From Mesobacterium_A sp034670065 (GTDB lineage: Bacteria > Pseudomonadota > Alphaproteobacteria > Rhodobacterales > Rhodobacteraceae), in the NCBI GenBank assembly GCA_034670065.1, contig JAXMOG010000006.1, positions 1-64,000 on the forward strand: DNA of 64,000 nt. Direction: 5' to 3'. The position numbers and the translations under genes are program-made. Positions 43,108 through 53,059 of this stretch are shown here, piece by piece; position 1 is the first letter of the stretch, and every line of letters starts with the position of its first letter. Under the pieces are notes generated by a model. It ran no database searches. It worked only from the letters and a program-made list of their open reading frames with translations, and had not been told where the DNA came from.

Positions 43108-43867
43108 CCAGCAGCTCCTCATCTGCGGCGCGAGCTTCTTCGCGCATTAGGTCCCATAAATGTCTTTGGGTTTGCTCCAACGTGCGGTCTCCGTAACTGC
43201 GTTCTGACAACGGCATATCGATTTGGACAACTTCGCGAATTTGGCCAGGTCTGCGGGACAGAACCACAATGTGATGCCCCAGCCTGACGGCCTCTGCCAA
43301 ATTATGGGTGACATAGGCTGCGGTGAATGGCTGGCGGGTCCAGAGATTGACCAGATCATCCATCAGCAGTTCTCGGGTCTGGCTATCCAATGCCGACAGG
43401 GGTTCATCCAGCAACATAACCGCAGGCTTCACGGCCAAGGCGCGGGCGATGGCGACGCGCTGTTTCATACCGCCGGACAGTTGGCGCGGCAGCGCATTGC
43501 CAAAATCACTGAGCTTTGTGCGTGCCAGTACATCGGCAATTATCTCATCCGCGCGCGCGCCCCGAATGCCGTGGTCTTCCAGCACCAACGAGATATTGCC
43601 GCGCACTGATCGCCAAGGCAAAAGCGCGAAATCCTGAAAGATATAGGTCAGCGGATTCAGGCACCCTTCTGGTGGCGTGCCAAGTTGAAGGACACGACCC
43701 TTTGAGGCGCGTTCCAAACCACCGATCAGCCGCAGCAGAGTAGACTTGCCACAGCCCGATGGCCCAACAAGGCAGACAATCTGCCCGGATGGAATGTCCA
43801 ACGAGATATCTCGAAGCACTTCAGTTGTGCCATAGGAATGGCTGATCGCATCCAGACGAATGTCCAT
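43100..43867 (-). CDS. NMT1/SsuB-type ABC transporter ATPase
   Basis: A 255-residue ATPase: Walker A GPSGCGKST near residue 35, signature LSGGMKQRVAIARALA, Walker B VMLLDEPLSALD and switch His in VTHNLAEAV. These match SsuB/TauB of nitrate/sulfonate/taurine importers. ATG 43867 is used; a second ATG lies three codons upstream. Translation follows the binding-protein gene through a 73-base gap that contains a hairpin. Confidence 0.9.
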   Translation of the reverse strand: MDIRLDAISHSYGTTEVLRDISLDIPSGQIVCLVGPSGCGKSTLLRLIGGLERASKGRVLQLGTPPEGCLNPLTYIFQDFALLPWRSVRGNISLVLEDHGIRGARADEIIADVLARTKLSDFGNALPRQLSGGMKQRVAIARALAVKPAVMLLDEPLSALDSQTRELLMDDLVNLWTRQPFTAAYVTHNLAEAVRLGHHIVVLSRRPGQIREVVQIDMPLSERSYGDRTLEQTQRHLWDLMREEARAADEELLDV

Positions 43868-43895
43868 TTCAAGCAAGCCTCAAGAGAAAACAGAA

Positions 43896-43926
43896 GGCTG
43901 GCGGCACAACATCAGCGCCGCCAGCC
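43896..43926 (-). terminator. Hairpin after the NMT1-type binding-protein gene
   Basis: A perfect ten-base-pair stem, GGCTGGCGGC (43896-43905) with GCCGCCAGCC (43917-43926), and an 11-base loop. It stands 14 bases after the binding-protein stop, and on the coding strand it is preceded by an A run, so it reads as a classical terminator only on the opposite strand. It most likely partly separates the binding protein from the downstream transporter genes. Confidence 0.75.
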
Positions 43927-43940
43927 TTTTTTAATAAGCC

Positions 43941-44960
43941 TTAGGCTTCGAAGGTTTCGACGTAGCTGGTGTCGACAAAGGTATCGAGCGTGATATCGCC
44001 GTCCACCAAACCTTCGGCTTGGAACCAGCTCAACTGATCCTGAACCGAAGCCACATTCAGCCGTGATCCCAGATTGATGCGCATTGTGCCATTGATGATG
44101 GATGGTGCCGCTTTTTCACGAGGACGATCTGCATAGACATATTTGTGGATCAGATCGACCATTTCGTTCATGCCATCATCGCCGCCGGTTTTGTCGATCA
44201 TCGCTGCGCTGTAATCCGCGGCACCCTTGCCGAACGCGCTTAGGAAATCAGATGTTTGATCGCGTTCGTTGGCAGCGTTTTTGGCCGAGGTGAACACAGT
44301 GGTCACCTGATAGTTTGGCAAATAATCAGAGACATTGCCGATGATATGTACGGCGCCAGACCCTGCCAATGGCTTGGCGATATGCGGCACGATAGACCAT
44401 GCATCGATCTGCCCAGACTTCAGTGCCCCCACTATCGCGCCGACTTTTTGCAGCGGCGTGAAGGACATCTCAACGCCTTCGGCCTGTGCGATCTTGGAAC
44501 CCATATAGTGAAACGAAGAACCTGCAGTTGAGATGCCGAATTTCTTGCCACCCAGCGCCGCAGGGGATGTCAGGCCGGCCTTGAATGCAGCATCTGACGC
44601 CAAAATCTTTTGTCCGTCGATGCCTGGTTCTTCGCTTAGGGCGCCACCGATGACCTTGATTGCCCCCTTGTCGGCAAGCGAAATCAGGCCGCCAGAGATG
44701 GCGGTGACGGCGTAGTCTACATCGCCAGACGCAATGGCAACCGCCATTGGCTGGGCCGCTTGGAAGAACCGCAGTTCGACATCAAGTCCGGCATCGGCAA
44801 AGTAGTTCCGTTCGGCCGCAATAAAGCTGGCCGAGTGTGATGTGAAGCGCAGTGCACCGACCACGATTTTCTTGTTTTGCGAGATGGCAGGGGCCGCAAG
44901 GCCCGATGCAGCTGCTGCGCCGATAAGGCCCAGTGTTTGTCGTCTGTTGAAAGTGATCAT
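43941..44960 (-). CDS. NMT1/SsuA-type ABC transporter substrate-binding protein
   Basis: A 339-residue periplasmic binding protein. A Tat-type leader, NRRQTLGLIGAAAASGLAAP, is followed by IVVGALRFTSHSASFIAAER, then AQPMAVAIASGDVDYAVTAI, the NMT1/THI5-like fold core. Ligands for this family include sulfonates, taurine, nitrate, pyrimidine precursors and aromatic acids. First gene of the transporter operon after the GntR gene, from which 32 bases separate it. Confidence 0.88.
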   Translation of the reverse strand: MITFNRRQTLGLIGAAAASGLAAPAISQNKKIVVGALRFTSHSASFIAAERNYFADAGLDVELRFFQAAQPMAVAIASGDVDYAVTAISGGLISLADKGAIKVIGGALSEEPGIDGQKILASDAAFKAGLTSPAALGGKKFGISTAGSSFHYMGSKIAQAEGVEMSFTPLQKVGAIVGALKSGQIDAWSIVPHIAKPLAGSGAVHIIGNVSDYLPNYQVTTVFTSAKNAANERDQTSDFLSAFGKGAADYSAAMIDKTGGDDGMNEMVDLIHKYVYADRPREKAAPSIINGTMRINLGSRLNVASVQDQLSWFQAEGLVDGDITLDTFVDTSYVETFEA

Positions 44961-44992
44961 GTTTTCCTCCCAGAATGATCGTTTCTTTTTTC

Positions 44993-45670
44993 TTAGGCTC
45001 CTAAGTCGTTTCCTATTTCGTCCTCCAGCACGGCCAAAGCTTTTGCTTCATCCCGTGCAACAATCGCGTTTTGCAACTTGTCTTGTCGCGCTTTTCGGGC
45101 TGCAAAATCGATGCGGCCCTCACGCAACAGCGCCAAGCGAAAACGTCTTGATTGTCCGTAAAACTGTGCGACCATTTTGATCAGTCGCGGTGAATGTGAG
45201 GCTGCGGCCAAGGTGAGTGTCAAATCTCGGCAGGCGCCGTCCCATTCCAACGCCGTAACGTCGTCTGGTTGGGTTTGTACTTTCATGTCGGCTCGGCTGA
45301 CAGCATGCAACGCGGCCACGACGCGGGATTCCCACGCAACATCACCCTGTTCCATAGAGCGCTTGAGCGCCAACTTTTCCACTTCAAGCCGTAACAGAAG
45401 AATGTCGCGCAAATCGTCTTCGGTGGCCGAGGTCACACGGAACCCGCGTTGATTGGTTGCTTCAACCATGCCTTCGGTGGCCAGAATCCGCAGAGTTTCG
45501 CGCATGGAATGGTTCGACCCGCCATAGGATTGGCGCAAACTCGCGATTTTCAGTTTTTGGTCAGGTCTCAGGACCCCAAACGAAATGTCCCGACGGATCG
45601 CTGATGCAAGCATCTCGACCACTGTGTCGTCTTCGGAATCCCGCCCAACAAAAAGCATAAATTTCGCCAT
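44993..45670 (-). CDS. GntR-family (FCD-type) transcriptional regulator
   Basis: A 225-residue regulator. The N-terminal winged helix-turn-helix reads VLRPDQKLKIASLRQSYGGS then MRETLRILATEGMVEATNQR, and the C-terminal FCD helical domain follows. In FadR/VanR-like members the FCD domain binds an organic acid with a metal. ATG 45670 was chosen as the conventional start; a TTG frame adds 16 residues (45718). It heads the minus-strand importer operon and is divergent from the shikimate-dehydrogenase-like gene, 69 bases away, so it probably controls both. Confidence 0.85.
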   Translation of the reverse strand: MAKFMLFVGRDSEDDTVVEMLASAIRRDISFGVLRPDQKLKIASLRQSYGGSNHSMRETLRILATEGMVEATNQRGFRVTSATEDDLRDILLLRLEVEKLALKRSMEQGDVAWESRVVAALHAVSRADMKVQTQPDDVTALEWDGACRDLTLTLAAASHSPRLIKMVAQFYGQSRRFRLALLREGRIDFAARKARQDKLQNAIVARDEAKALAVLEDEIGNDLGA

Positions 45671-45739
45671 TTTTAAAAATGTTGGATATTTTTGAAGCAC
45701 TTTGGCAGAGTGAGTCAATACTTTTCATAGGGGCATCAG

Positions 45740-46519
45740 ATGGACGTCACCGGCAAAACGTTGCTTTTCCCGATTATTGGCTCTCCGGTTTCGGGGGTTT
45801 TCTCTCCTCCTGCCTTCAACGATGAGTTTGCCAGCAGGGCTTTGGATATGGCGATGGTGCCGCTGGATATTCCTGTTTCCGCGTTGGACGCGTTTTGGAC
45901 TTTACTGCGAGACAGCGCCAATATGGTTGGATGTTCAGTTACTTACCCACATAAGCAGGCCGCCTTTGCTACGATGGATGATCTGACAGAAAGGGCGCAA
46001 CGTTTGGGTGCTGTGAACACGGTGCGGTGCGAAGGGGGGCGCTTGACCGGGGACGCGACAGACGGGGTGGCTATGTGCACTGCTATTATTAACGCAGGTA
46101 TTCGGATTGCGGGCTGTTCAGCGCATGTATTGGGGGCAGGTGGGGGAGCTGGAATCGCGATTGTTGACGAACTTTGTGCGAATGGCGTGCAGCGGCTAAC
46201 CATTTCCGAGGTGAATGCTGAGCGGCGAAATGCAGTTCAGCACTTGGTTGAACGCCACTGGCCGGCTGTCACCTTATCCCACGGTGAAGAGGGCTGTGAC
46301 ATCCTGATCAACGCAACGACTTTGGGCAAGACCCCAGACGACGATTGCCCGTTTTCGGAAAGCCAAGTCGCGGCGGCGTCTGTTGTCGGGGATGTTGTGA
46401 CCCATAGTTACAAGACAAAATTGATTTCACTGGCGGACGCGGTTCAGGTTCCCTCTGTATCCGGGCAGGACATGGGCCAAGAACAAATCGCTGCACAGCT
46501 TTCGTTTCTACTGTCGTGA
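45740..46519 (+). CDS. Shikimate/quinate dehydrogenase-like protein
   Basis: A 259-residue AroE-family protein. Substrate-binding residues are recognisable: GSPVSGVFSPPAFN near the N terminus, catalytic Lys72 in VTYPHKQ, AVNTVR and Asp108 in GDATDGVA. The NADP-binding loop reads HVLGAGGGAGIAIV. It reduces or oxidises a shikimate-like cyclohexene acid with NAD(P). As it is paired with a GntR regulator and an ABC importer and not with aromatic-biosynthesis genes, a catabolic role (quinate/shikimate use) is more likely than housekeeping. Confidence 0.82.
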   Translation: MDVTGKTLLFPIIGSPVSGVFSPPAFNDEFASRALDMAMVPLDIPVSALDAFWTLLRDSANMVGCSVTYPHKQAAFATMDDLTERAQRLGAVNTVRCEGGRLTGDATDGVAMCTAIINAGIRIAGCSAHVLGAGGGAGIAIVDELCANGVQRLTISEVNAERRNAVQHLVERHWPAVTLSHGEEGCDILINATTLGKTPDDDCPFSESQVAAASVVGDVVTHSYKTKLISLADAVQVPSVSGQDMGQEQIAAQLSFLLS

Positions 46520-46580
46520 TGGCCGGAATTGGCCCTGGTCGCAATGTGCGGGGTGAGACGATACGTAAATCGAGGAGAGT

Positions 46581-48356
46581 TTACAGCGGCCAAACGATCA
46601 GAATTGTTGGCAGAGCAACCGCGATAACCAGTACTTCAAGAAGCAAACCCATGCGCCAATAATCCCCAAAATGATACCCGCCGGGGCCAAGGATGATTGT
46701 ATTGTTCTTGTGTCCTATCGGGGTCAGAAAGGCACAAGACGCAGCAACAGCTACGGTCATCAACCAAGCATCTGGATTGGTGCCGGTCGCCGCGGCCATC
46801 CCAATGGCAATTGGGGCCGAAATCAGTGTGGTCGCAACATTGTTCAGAAAATCCGATAGCGTCATGGTGACAATCATCAGCGCCAGCAGCGAGACCCAGG
46901 CCGGAAACCCTTGGGTAATCGAAAGAATGTGCGATGCGATAAGCTCTGCTCCGCCGGACTTTTCAAATGCTTCGGCAAGCGGGATCAGGCTGGCAAGCAA
47001 AACGATCACTTTCCATTCGATTGAGTCATAAACCTCGCGCCCTGACACCAGACCAACCGCGATCAAGGCGATGACAGCCGCTGCAAGCGCAACTGTCAGC
47101 GAGATCCAGCCCAAAACAGCGGCGGCTATAGCTGCCAGGAAGATCCCGATGGACAGGCCTGCTTTCGACCGTTGAACCAGCTGAGTTTCGCGCCCTTGTA
47201 ATGGAAGAACGCCGATGTAAGAGGAGGCCGCAGCGTTTCGCTCTGGGGTGCCCAACAGCAAAAGTACATCGCCGGGTTTGATCAGCAAAAGGCGCACCCT
47301 GTCGGTAAAGCGCCGTCCGTTTCGCGACACACCCAACAGTGTAACAGAATGCGAATACAACAGTTTCAAACCGCGTGCTGTGCGCCCGGCAATGCGCGCG
47401 CCTTCAGGAACGATGGCTTCGGTCAATGTTAACCCGCCAGAAGTGACGCCGCCCGTATGTTTTTCTGAGCCCGAAAACTCCAAGGCACCTTGGCCCATGA
47501 ACGCTTCGATGGCTTTGGGTTCCCCCTCGACCACGACAAAGTCGCCAGCCTGAATTTCTTGTCGTGCGGCGAAACCGGGTAGCCGTTTGCCATGCCGGAT
47601 AAGCCCCAGGATATGCACATCATGTTCGTCCGCCAGCGGATAGAGATCAGCAACTGTTGACGTTTCTTCGATCGACTTCTCGCTGACGCGCAATTCGGCA
47701 ATATAACGGCCTTCGGCAAATGCGGCCTCTTGGTCCAAGGCCCCTTCGCGTTTCGGCAGAAAACGCCAGCCGATCAGCGAGACAAAAGCGATGCCGACAA
47801 TGGCCACCGTTAGGCCCACAGGGGCAAAGTCGAACATTCCAAACGGCTCCCCCAGCACATCTTCACGGTAAGCCGCGATAACAATGTTAGGGGGCGTTCC
47901 GATCAGCGTGATCATACCGCCAAGAATGGTCGCAAAAGACAGAGGCATAAGCGATTTGCTGACAGAGCGTTTCGCCTTGGCGGCCGTATCAATATCGAGC
48001 GGCATCAACAGTGCCAGTGCTGCTACATTGTTAATAACAGCCGACAAACCAGCCCCGACAATGGCCATGACCGCAATGTGCAGAGGCAACGGTCGCTCTG
48101 AATTCAGCAAGCGTGCGGCAAGCTTTTCAATGGCACCAGAGCCCACAAGGCCCCGCGATACGATCAGCACCAAGGCGATGATCGCGACAGCAGAGTGCCC
48201 AAACCCGGAAAACACGTCATCTTTTGGGATCAATCCCAAAATCGCAGCCAGGATCAGCGCCCCGAACGCAACGAGGTCGTAGCGGATGCGCCCCCAGACA
48301 AGCAGAACGAACAAGACGGCGAAAATGGCGATGATCAAGGTTTGATCTGATGGCAT
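46581..48356 (-). CDS. SLC13-type anion/carboxylate transporter with TrkA-C domains
   Basis: A 591-residue membrane protein. About 11-13 helices flank a central soluble part (about residues 200-390) that contains two RCK/TrkA-C-like domains (EGARIAGRTARGLKLLYSHS). Two hairpin motifs typical of SLC13 (divalent anion/sodium symporters) are seen: SAVINNVAALALLMPLDID with GTPPNIVIAA, and DFLNNVATTLISAPIAIGMA. It moves sulfate or a dicarboxylate. Convergent with the AroE-like gene. Confidence 0.85.
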   Translation of the reverse strand: MPSDQTLIIAIFAVLFVLLVWGRIRYDLVAFGALILAAILGLIPKDDVFSGFGHSAVAIIALVLIVSRGLVGSGAIEKLAARLLNSERPLPLHIAVMAIVGAGLSAVINNVAALALLMPLDIDTAAKAKRSVSKSLMPLSFATILGGMITLIGTPPNIVIAAYREDVLGEPFGMFDFAPVGLTVAIVGIAFVSLIGWRFLPKREGALDQEAAFAEGRYIAELRVSEKSIEETSTVADLYPLADEHDVHILGLIRHGKRLPGFAARQEIQAGDFVVVEGEPKAIEAFMGQGALEFSGSEKHTGGVTSGGLTLTEAIVPEGARIAGRTARGLKLLYSHSVTLLGVSRNGRRFTDRVRLLLIKPGDVLLLLGTPERNAAASSYIGVLPLQGRETQLVQRSKAGLSIGIFLAAIAAAVLGWISLTVALAAAVIALIAVGLVSGREVYDSIEWKVIVLLASLIPLAEAFEKSGGAELIASHILSITQGFPAWVSLLALMIVTMTLSDFLNNVATTLISAPIAIGMAAATGTNPDAWLMTVAVAASCAFLTPIGHKNNTIILGPGGYHFGDYWRMGLLLEVLVIAVALPTILIVWPL

Positions 48357-48644
48357 TGTTCAATGTGTCTCTGACTGGAACTGTTGGGCAAGGTATAGCA
48401 TCGCAATTCAGGAATTGTCTGATTTCTTGTTGATTTGAATGACTTTGCTTTTGCGCGACACATCCGTGTCTGCGCCGATTGTTCCAAACGGAACATTCAG
48501 TTGATTGGAGACAGCAGGCCCTTCCGGATAGAGTTTTGCACTGTTGCAAACGCCTTGCTGAAACGCCTTGCCTGCGCCTAACATCGCCAATCGGCCGCGC
48601 GTGATTGCGGAATGCGTGCAACTCACTTTTCAGAAAGCGATAGG
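48357..48644. other. Divergent intergenic region of the SLC13 and MFS genes
   Basis: About 290 bases between two divergently transcribed transporter genes. No further gene or regulatory element was identified; a small minus-strand open frame at 48408-48626 has no recognisable features. Confidence 0.4.
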
Positions 48645-49811
48645 ATGCGGAACCGCTGGCTAATACTTTTTGTGTTGTTCTTTGCCCGAACAACGATGGC
48701 TTTTCAGTTCCAATCGGTGGCGTCCTTATCCCCGCTGATTATCGACAGTCTGGCGCTTACGCTTGTTGATATCGGGCTGTTGATAGGGCTTTACCTTGGA
48801 CCCGGAGTCATTGTGGCCACGTTGGGGGGGACGGTTGCGGCGTGGTTTGGTGATCGTCGCACGGTTCTATCCAGCCTATTCTTGATGGTGGCAGGCAGCT
48901 TTCTGGTCACTTACGGGACCACGCTGTCATGGGTGATGACAGGCCGTATCGTTTCTGGTGTTGGCGGTGTCGTCATCAATGTTGTGATGACCAAGATGGT
49001 GATTGACTGGTTTGCAGGCCGAAACGTCGCGACTGCCCTGTCTCTTTTCATCAGCTCATATCCGTTGGGGATTGCTTTGGGTTTGCTGGTTTTGCCAAGG
49101 CTTGCGGATTCGGGCGGACTTGATCTGGCATGGACGGTAGTGACCATCGCAACAGTGCTGGCTCTGGTCTTGTTTGGTGTGATTTATCAGTCGCCACCGG
49201 ATGCTATTGAGGGGAAAGCCACGCTTAAGGTCGCGGCGTTGCCATGGATGCCACTGGCGTCTGCGGCCATTCTGTGGGGGCTATACAACACTGCATTTCT
49301 GATGATTTTTGGGTTTGGGACGCTGATACTGGCTGAGCGTGGGCTTAGTTTGTCTGATGCGAGTACAGCGCCCAGCTTGTTTATGTTGGCGGCCACTGTG
49401 GCCACTCCTGTTGGAGGGTGGATCGCGGATCGGACTGGTCGTAGCCACAGTTTGATTTTAGTTAGTCTGGTTGCGGGAGTCGTTATGTTCCCTGCGCTTT
49501 TGTACTTACCTGTTGCCTACTCCAGCGTTGTTTTGGGTTTTGGCGGATTGATTGTTGGTCTTGCGCCGGGGCCCATTGTTGGGCTGACGTCCTACATTTT
49601 GTCACCTCAGGCGCGGGCGTTTGGAACGGGCATTTTCTATTCAATCTATTACGTTTTGATGATGATTGCGCCGCCGTTTGCCGGTGCGATTGCGGATGTG
49701 ACCCTGGATGTGAACACAGCCTTTATGTTGGGGGGCGCCATGATGTTTGGTGGGATCTTGGTGTTTGGGGTCTATCGCCGCACAGCGGTTGCGCCGACGG
49801 TGCTTTCCTAG
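48645..49811 (+). CDS. Major facilitator superfamily transporter
   Basis: A 388-residue transporter with 12 predicted helices. The start at ATG 48645 follows AGCGATAGG; upstream in-frame codons are non-conserved. Loop motif A between helices 2 and 3 is GGTVAAWFGDRRTVLSSLFL, and a second copy is GGWIADRTGRSHSLILVS in the second half. It appears related to cyanate/nitrate-type NNP or CynX-like transporters only in general. No substrate assigned. Confidence 0.85.
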   Translation: MRNRWLILFVLFFARTTMAFQFQSVASLSPLIIDSLALTLVDIGLLIGLYLGPGVIVATLGGTVAAWFGDRRTVLSSLFLMVAGSFLVTYGTTLSWVMTGRIVSGVGGVVINVVMTKMVIDWFAGRNVATALSLFISSYPLGIALGLLVLPRLADSGGLDLAWTVVTIATVLALVLFGVIYQSPPDAIEGKATLKVAALPWMPLASAAILWGLYNTAFLMIFGFGTLILAERGLSLSDASTAPSLFMLAATVATPVGGWIADRTGRSHSLILVSLVAGVVMFPALLYLPVAYSSVVLGFGGLIVGLAPGPIVGLTSYILSPQARAFGTGIFYSIYYVLMMIAPPFAGAIADVTLDVNTAFMLGGAMMFGGILVFGVYRRTAVAPTVLS

Positions 49812-50002
49812 CGTCGCCACGGTGCATCGCCTGGAAAACCGATTTACGGGCGGTGATTGTCTGTGAATTTGCCGGGCTTTCTGCGGGGCTGAACAATCCT
49901 GGAACGCGGCGCATGTCCGGCTTGGACTGGGCAAAGGATTGCACCTTGTGCGATTTCGGCTTCCGCCTGATACGGCGAAAGCCATGTTTTGATGTGGGGT
50001 GA

Positions 50003-53000
50003 TTATTGCTCAACCGCTTTGGGTTGGTTTGCCCCCAGAACCGTAACCAGCCCGTTTCTGATCCGCGTTTTCAACCCGTTCATGACGCTGAACAAGGACG
50101 GAACAAACAGCAACGACAGCATCGTCGACAGCAACAACCCTCCGATCACTGCGACAGCCATGGGCGCGCGAAACTCGCCGCCCTCACCAATGGCCAGCGC
50201 GCTGGGAACCATCCCCGCCGTCATTGCGATCGTGGTCATGATGATCGGTCTTGCCCGCTTGTGGCCCGCTTCGATCATGGCGGGTCCTTTTTCCAACCCC
50301 GTCTCCATCTCGCCAAGGGCGAATTCGACCAGCATAATCGCGTTCTTGGTGACGATGCCCATCAACATCAGGAACCCGATCACAACCGAAAGCCCGATGG
50401 CATAATCCATGATGTACAGTGCAAAGATCGCGCCGCCGATTGCCAAAGGCAAGGACAGCAGGATCGTGATCGGCGTCACGAAGCTGGAGAAAAGCAAAAC
50501 CAGCACAACATAGACCAGCAGAATTCCGGCCCCCATCGCCAGCGCAAAACTGGTGAAGATATCCGCCATAACCTCTGCGTCGCCCGAGCTTTGGATTGTG
50601 GTCCCTTCGGGCATATCCAGGGCAATTGGGACATTCAGCGCGGCCGTATTTGCCGGGCCAAGCAAGGCACCGGGCGCCATATCGGCCTCAACCAAAGTGC
50701 GGAATTGGCGATCATATCGTTCGATCATCGTTGGCCCGGTGGACAGCGCGACATCCGCAACAACGCCCAAGGGCACTGCCCCCCCTTTGGAGCTGGGAAC
50801 CCGTTGCCCCTGCATCAGGTACAGGTCGCGGCGCACATCTTCGGCCACGCGGACGATGATCGGCACTTGCTGTTCGCCCGCGTTGAATTTGGCGACGTTT
50901 TCGCCGCTGTCCCCGATTGTTGCGATGCGGATCGTGTTGGCCACGGCAACTGGGGTTACCCCTAATTCGGCGGCAAGTTCAGGGCGCGGGGTGATCTGAA
51001 TTTCCGGCCGGACCAGGGACGCCGACGCCGATGCGTTTTCGATCAAGGGGCTCTCGTTGATCTGGCTGGCAAGTTCGATTGCTGCTTGGTTCGCCGCGGC
51101 TTCTGTATCACCCAAAACCGAGATCAGGATATCGCGAGAGCCGTTGTCATTCAGCACGTTCAGGCGAACGTCTGGCACGCTTTTCAACAGTAGTGTGATC
51201 TCATCTTCAATTTCGAATAGGGATCGGTCCCGGTCGTCCTTTGAACCTAAATTCACTGCGATCATTGCTTCGTTGATGTTGCCGCCACCGCCACTTACGA
51301 AGACGTTTTCAACTTCGGGGATCTCTAGCAGAATGTCGGTAATGTCGTTCGAAACGCTGCGGGTTTCGGCCAGGGTCGACCCCGGTGGAAGTTCCACAGA
51401 AATGCTACTGCGTCCTGTGTCTGCGGGCGGAACAAACTCGCTTGGCAACAAAGTCGCCGAGTAGATAGAGCCAGCAAACAGGAACAGGCCAATCAAAAGA
51501 GTGATTGTTCGATTGTGCAAGGTCCAGTCAAGGATGCGTAAATAGCCTCGCATCAACGGGCCGTCTTCTTCTTTCTCTGGCTCAATGCCGTCGCGCAGGA
51601 AATATGCCGCCATCATTGGTGTGATCAAGCGTGCCACCAACAGCGAAAACAACACGGCAACAGCGACGGTCAGGCCAAATTGTTTGAAGTACTGACCGGC
51701 AATTCCGGACATGAAACTGACCGGGGCAAAGACTGCCACAATGGTGAAACTGATCGCAATGACCGTAAGTCCAATTTCGCTGGCGGCTTCCTCGGACGCT
51801 TCATAGGCGGGCTTGCCCATTTGGATGTGCCTGACGATGTTTTCAATCTCGACGATGGCGTCATCCACCAGAATGCCCGTCACCAAAGTGATGCCCAGCA
51901 AACTGACCGTGTTTAGCGAGAAACCAAGATAATCCATGACGATAAAGGTCGGGATGATCGACAGCGGAAGCGCCACGGCAGTGATCAGCGTCGCCCGCCA
52001 GTTTTTCAGAAAAAGCATGACCACAATGATGGCCAGGGCTGCCCCCTCGTACAGGGTTTCCATCGCGCTGTGGTAGTTGCCAGCTGTGTAGATTGTTGCA
52101 TCGTCAATCAGCGAGAACGTGGCGTCTGGATAGCTTTTGACGATGTCTTCGATCCGGTCTTTCACGCCGTCCCCGGCTACCAGATCACTGGCCCCGGTTG
52201 ACCGGAACACTCCGAAGGCAACAACCGGTTGGCCATCCAGCATGGCAAAGGCGCGCGCCTCTGTTGCGCCGTCGGTAACGGTGCCGATCTGATCCAGACG
52301 GACGGTTCGCCCCGAGGGTAGGGTGAGTGGCTTTGCGGCCAACTGTTCAACGGTATCTGCGCTGCCCAAGGCACGGATCGAATATTCCTGACCTGCCAGA
52401 TCGCCCCGGCCACCGCCCAAATCGATGTTTGAGGTGCGCAGTTGATCGTTGACATTTGAAGCGGTCAAACTCAGCGCCAGAAGCCTGTTTGGATCAAGTT
52501 CCACTCTGATTTCGCGATCCGCACCGCCAATTCGCGTGACTTTGCCAACACCATCGACGGCCTGCAAATCGCGGGCGACGACCTCATCCACAAAGTAAGA
52601 CAGCGCATCTATCGACAGGGTCGGGTCGCTGACGGCGTATGTCAGGATAGCTTGCCCTGTCACATCAAGCCGTTGGATCACGGGTTCTGTCGCGGCGTCT
52701 GGAATGTCTCCGCTGACGCTGGCGACGGCATCCTTGATATCATTCAGCGCGCGGTCGGTATCTGTTTCAAGTTCAAATTCTATCGTCAAATTCGCTGCGG
52801 AGTCTGTCGCTGTTGCAAGCACATGCCGCACGCCAGAGACATCGGAGACAGCAGCCTCGATTGGTTTGATGATTTGATTGGTAATTTCAGATGGCGCCGC
52901 GCCAGGCTGGCCAATTGAAACGGTGATGATTGGGATGTCGATGTTTGGAAATTGTGTCACCGGCAGGCGGCCAAAGCTGACCAGACCTACAAGAAGCAGA

Positions 53001-53059
53001 ACCAGAAACAGCGCAAGTGACGGGACAGGTTTGCGAATGGCCCAGGTGGACATATTCAT
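50003..53059 (-). CDS. RND efflux pump permease (intact)
   Basis: A 1018-residue AcrB/MexB-type proton antiporter. N-terminal WAIRKPVPSLALFLVLLLVG, a porter domain with FPNIDIPIITVSIGQPGA, the TM4 LVTGILVDDAIVEIENIVR containing two adjacent acidic residues of the proton path, and in the second half LIGFLMLMGIVTKNAIMLVEF and the C-terminal AMTAGMVPSALAIGEGG. Unlike the pump at 16512-19555 it has no frameshift. Its start overlaps the adaptor stop (ATGA), so the two form a unit. It shares the general family but is only distantly alike to the first pump. Confidence 0.9.
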   Translation of the reverse strand: MNMSTWAIRKPVPSLALFLVLLLVGLVSFGRLPVTQFPNIDIPIITVSIGQPGAAPSEITNQIIKPIEAAVSDVSGVRHVLATATDSAANLTIEFELETDTDRALNDIKDAVASVSGDIPDAATEPVIQRLDVTGQAILTYAVSDPTLSIDALSYFVDEVVARDLQAVDGVGKVTRIGGADREIRVELDPNRLLALSLTASNVNDQLRTSNIDLGGGRGDLAGQEYSIRALGSADTVEQLAAKPLTLPSGRTVRLDQIGTVTDGATEARAFAMLDGQPVVAFGVFRSTGASDLVAGDGVKDRIEDIVKSYPDATFSLIDDATIYTAGNYHSAMETLYEGAALAIIVVMLFLKNWRATLITAVALPLSIIPTFIVMDYLGFSLNTVSLLGITLVTGILVDDAIVEIENIVRHIQMGKPAYEASEEAASEIGLTVIAISFTIVAVFAPVSFMSGIAGQYFKQFGLTVAVAVLFSLLVARLITPMMAAYFLRDGIEPEKEEDGPLMRGYLRILDWTLHNRTITLLIGLFLFAGSIYSATLLPSEFVPPADTGRSSISVELPPGSTLAETRSVSNDITDILLEIPEVENVFVSGGGGNINEAMIAVNLGSKDDRDRSLFEIEDEITLLLKSVPDVRLNVLNDNGSRDILISVLGDTEAAANQAAIELASQINESPLIENASASASLVRPEIQITPRPELAAELGVTPVAVANTIRIATIGDSGENVAKFNAGEQQVPIIVRVAEDVRRDLYLMQGQRVPSSKGGAVPLGVVADVALSTGPTMIERYDRQFRTLVEADMAPGALLGPANTAALNVPIALDMPEGTTIQSSGDAEVMADIFTSFALAMGAGILLVYVVLVLLFSSFVTPITILLSLPLAIGGAIFALYIMDYAIGLSVVIGFLMLMGIVTKNAIMLVEFALGEMETGLEKGPAMIEAGHKRARPIIMTTIAMTAGMVPSALAIGEGGEFRAPMAVAVIGGLLLSTMLSLLFVPSLFSVMNGLKTRIRNGLVTVLGANQPKAVEQ

